Below, in pieces: positions 62,101 through 64,000 of a stretch of 64,000 nucleotides of DNA. A model generated the notes under the pieces. The model was not told the origin of the DNA. It saw nothing but the letters and a program-made list of their open reading frames with translations, and did not search any database. The first letter of the stretch is position 1; each line of letters begins with the position of its first letter. The position numbers were made by a program, and so were the translations under genes. The stretch comes from Centropus unirufus (lineage: Eukaryota > Chordata > Aves > Cuculiformes > Centropidae). The DNA lies in NCBI GenBank assembly GCA_013397695.1, contig VYZI01000041.1:3568548-3632547 (forward strand), in the 5' to 3' direction.

Positions 62101-64000
62101 TTCATCTCGCGGCATGCAGTACCCAGGGCTTCAGGAGCACCTTCTGCAAAGCCTCCCCAATAATTCCACAGAGGCAGCAACTGCTCATTGTTAGTCTCCA
62201 AAACAGTAATTGGCAGACAGAGCTTTTGAAAAGCAAGCTTTGGAAGGTCATTTCATTCTGTTAAGTGTGCAATAGCATTTCTCTTCCTACTTGATTTCAG
62301 GATGGCATTGAAATGCAGTGTGGTATGAGCTGACACTTCTTTCTATGCAGTAGCTCTTGATTGTGAGTTCTCCTCTGCAAAGTGGCTTAAGTGTTATATT
62401 TATGAGTTTGTCTTTCAAAGCTGGTAGAGTATGATGTCTTTCTGGAGAGATTCTGCTCTCCTGCATGTGCATGTTTCATTTTTGTTTTTGAAGAGGGTTG
62501 TGGATTTTGAAATGTACGATGTCAGAGTAATTTCTGCTTAGCAGAGGTAAAGCAGAATTATTGGCATACCGGACTGTCACATCTAGCTGCTTAGAAGGCA
62601 AGCATGTTGGAAGCCATAGAAAGAGTCTTGCATCTGCTTAAAAACAGGAATGGCTATAAAATGTCACGGGTATCAGAATTACTTACATTTGGCTTGAAAA
62701 GGTCTTTGTTGTAATAAAGCCTCCATCATTCTGTACAAATGATTTTGAGCTGTCTACTGGAGCTGGTGTAGAACATCTGACTTAATGATTATCTGTTTGA
62801 GTTTGACAACTGAAAGTGATTAACGTTTTCCTAATAGATTTAGCAAACTTTGAGCAAGTAAATACTTTGAAGGATGAAAGTTCCCTTATGACGTTGAATA
62901 TACCAGGCTGGGATTGCTTTGTAAAATTTCTTCAGGAGGTGGAAATGCTTGTTGTAGGTGTTCCTGGAATATATTTTGCCTAAATTATGGTCTTGTCTTA
63001 AACTATAGCAAAAGATGACTTACTTGAGGAAAGCAGCGGTAGGTTAGTTCTAGACTCAGCTTTGTTGCAGGAAAGTCATGTAATTTCACTGCTACTTCCT
63101 AGTTTGTAGAAGACAAAATGATATAGAGGAGATAATAAATATTTCACTGACTCCCCAGGTATAACAATGTTTGAGTGAATGTGTGAAGTCACTGAGATGG
63201 AAACCGTATGGAAGTGACTGTGCTATTAGGGTTGTCATTATTAATAAGACCGTTGACTAGAACTGCCCTTTTGGATGATGTGCTCCTTTAGCCAAAGAGA
63301 ACGTTTTAACTGGGAAGACTGAAGAGAACTAGGATTTATGTCCAGAGAAGTGTAGTACCAGTGATGTTAAAAAAATAAATTGTCAAATTCTGGGCAGGCA
63401 ACACTGCCTGTATACATAGCCTACTTGGGGAAAGGTAAAGGCATTAAATTCTGCAATTACTCCAGAGACCATTTTGCAGAGGTAGTGTTCATCTTCCACA
63501 GAGCATCGCATGGCTCGAATTAATAAGGGGAAAAAAGAGGCCTTCCTTCTCTGGGTTATTATGGAAATTAGGCAAGGGGAAGAGTTGTGCTGCAGGCTAG
63601 AGAGTGCCATTTCTTCCTGGACGAAGTGTTGTGGCTCTCAGGGAAAGTTCCTTCCCAAAACAGTATGAAATAATGATCCCATCACAGTCAATGGCAGGTG
63701 TCCCGCTGGCATTAATAGAGGCAAGTTTTCACACTGGGTGTTGGAGCAATACTTGGAAATTTCTATAGGGAAATGTAGGAAGGAAGTAAGGAAAGAGCAC
63801 TGCTTGTAAAAAGGAATTTGTACTGTATGGAAGATAGTAATATCTACCTTTTCTTTGTGCAGAAAGTCTGTATCATCAGTAGATGTAACTGTAATGGAGG
63901 CTCTTTTCCTTCTTGTTTTCTCTTTTATGCTGCAAGACTTACCTTTTCCCCTGTAGTGTGGGGCTTTGTACTTGACATGATTATGCTGCTTTAGCTCTGA
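59151..64000. other. non-coding stretch, no recognised feature
   Basis: About 4.85 kb with no gene, RNA or repeat family recognised. A short TATA/TGTA-rich run lies near 60798-60832. Open frames are short and occur on both strands. Confidence 0.5.

Noticed and set aside
1..64000. CRISPR arrays, operons, rRNA, LTR/endogenous retrovirus or toxin systems
   Set aside because: The sequence is vertebrate nuclear DNA. No regularly spaced direct repeats, LTR pairs or retroviral gag/pol/env frames were seen.
1..64000. CpG-island promoter
   Set aside because: No stretch has the GC and CpG density of a bird CpG island; the GC-richer patches near 1340-1480 and 42540-42740 are too short and CpG-poor.

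Overview
This window is non-coding DNA from a bird genome, assembled as a draft: two runs of N mark gaps at 7397-7481 and 39929-40129. The diagnosis rests on three 5'-truncated LINE copies of the CR1 (chicken repeat 1) family, at about 36735-37705, 57612-58445 and 58647-59150. They carry the typical bird CR1 3' end (CATAGAAT-type terminal repeats next to a GGTTGGAAAAGACCT-type segment) and decayed reverse-transcriptase codons. No SINE of mammalian type, no recent LTR element and no long satellite is visible. A hand count of 13 evenly spread lines (780 bases) gives A 234, C 136, G 170, T 240, so about 39% GC. I could not identify the species or the gene.

I see no complete protein-coding gene, no CpG island, no rRNA, no functional tRNA and no CRISPR array. 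The two longest open frames (about 180-190 codons) are what chance allows in 64 kb read on both strands. Several short stretches combine an open frame with usable splice sites. They are listed as unproven exon candidates at 6593-6772, 12416-12465, 41304-41414, 43654-43685, 49471-49531, 51810-51878 and 52995-53055.

Layout: 1-7396 is plain sequence with one lysine-rich mini-ORF and one exon candidate. 7600-10480 holds two AT-rich, motif-dense blocks that look like conserved non-coding elements; one has a pair of HNF1-like 13-mers and the other a perfect 22-bp palindrome. 10480-21700 is plain, with a tRNA-like fossil, an HNF1-like site and a strong hairpin. 21700-22680 is another enhancer-like block with a palindromic octamer/C-EBP-like site. 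22700-36700 is mostly plain, with an enhancer-like block near 30340-30620 and a 30-bp tandem duplication at 36002-36061. The first CR1 follows, then an enhancer-like block before the second gap. 40130-57600 is plain apart from exon candidates and blocks at 45790-46060 and 53160-53450. Two CR1 copies lie head-to-tail at 57612-59150, and the last 5 kb is featureless.

The best overall reading, an inference, is that the window lies inside one or more introns of a gene transcribed on the + strand, or in a gene desert rich in regulatory elements. Three observations lean toward the intron reading: nine of ten homopolymer A/T tracts of 12 or more are T on the + strand, the sampled sequence has more G than C, and all three CR1 copies lie antisense to the + strand. 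No clearly new biological system is visible. The most useful leads are the paired HNF1-like sites, the shared TATCATAAAG palindromes and the symmetric exon candidates.
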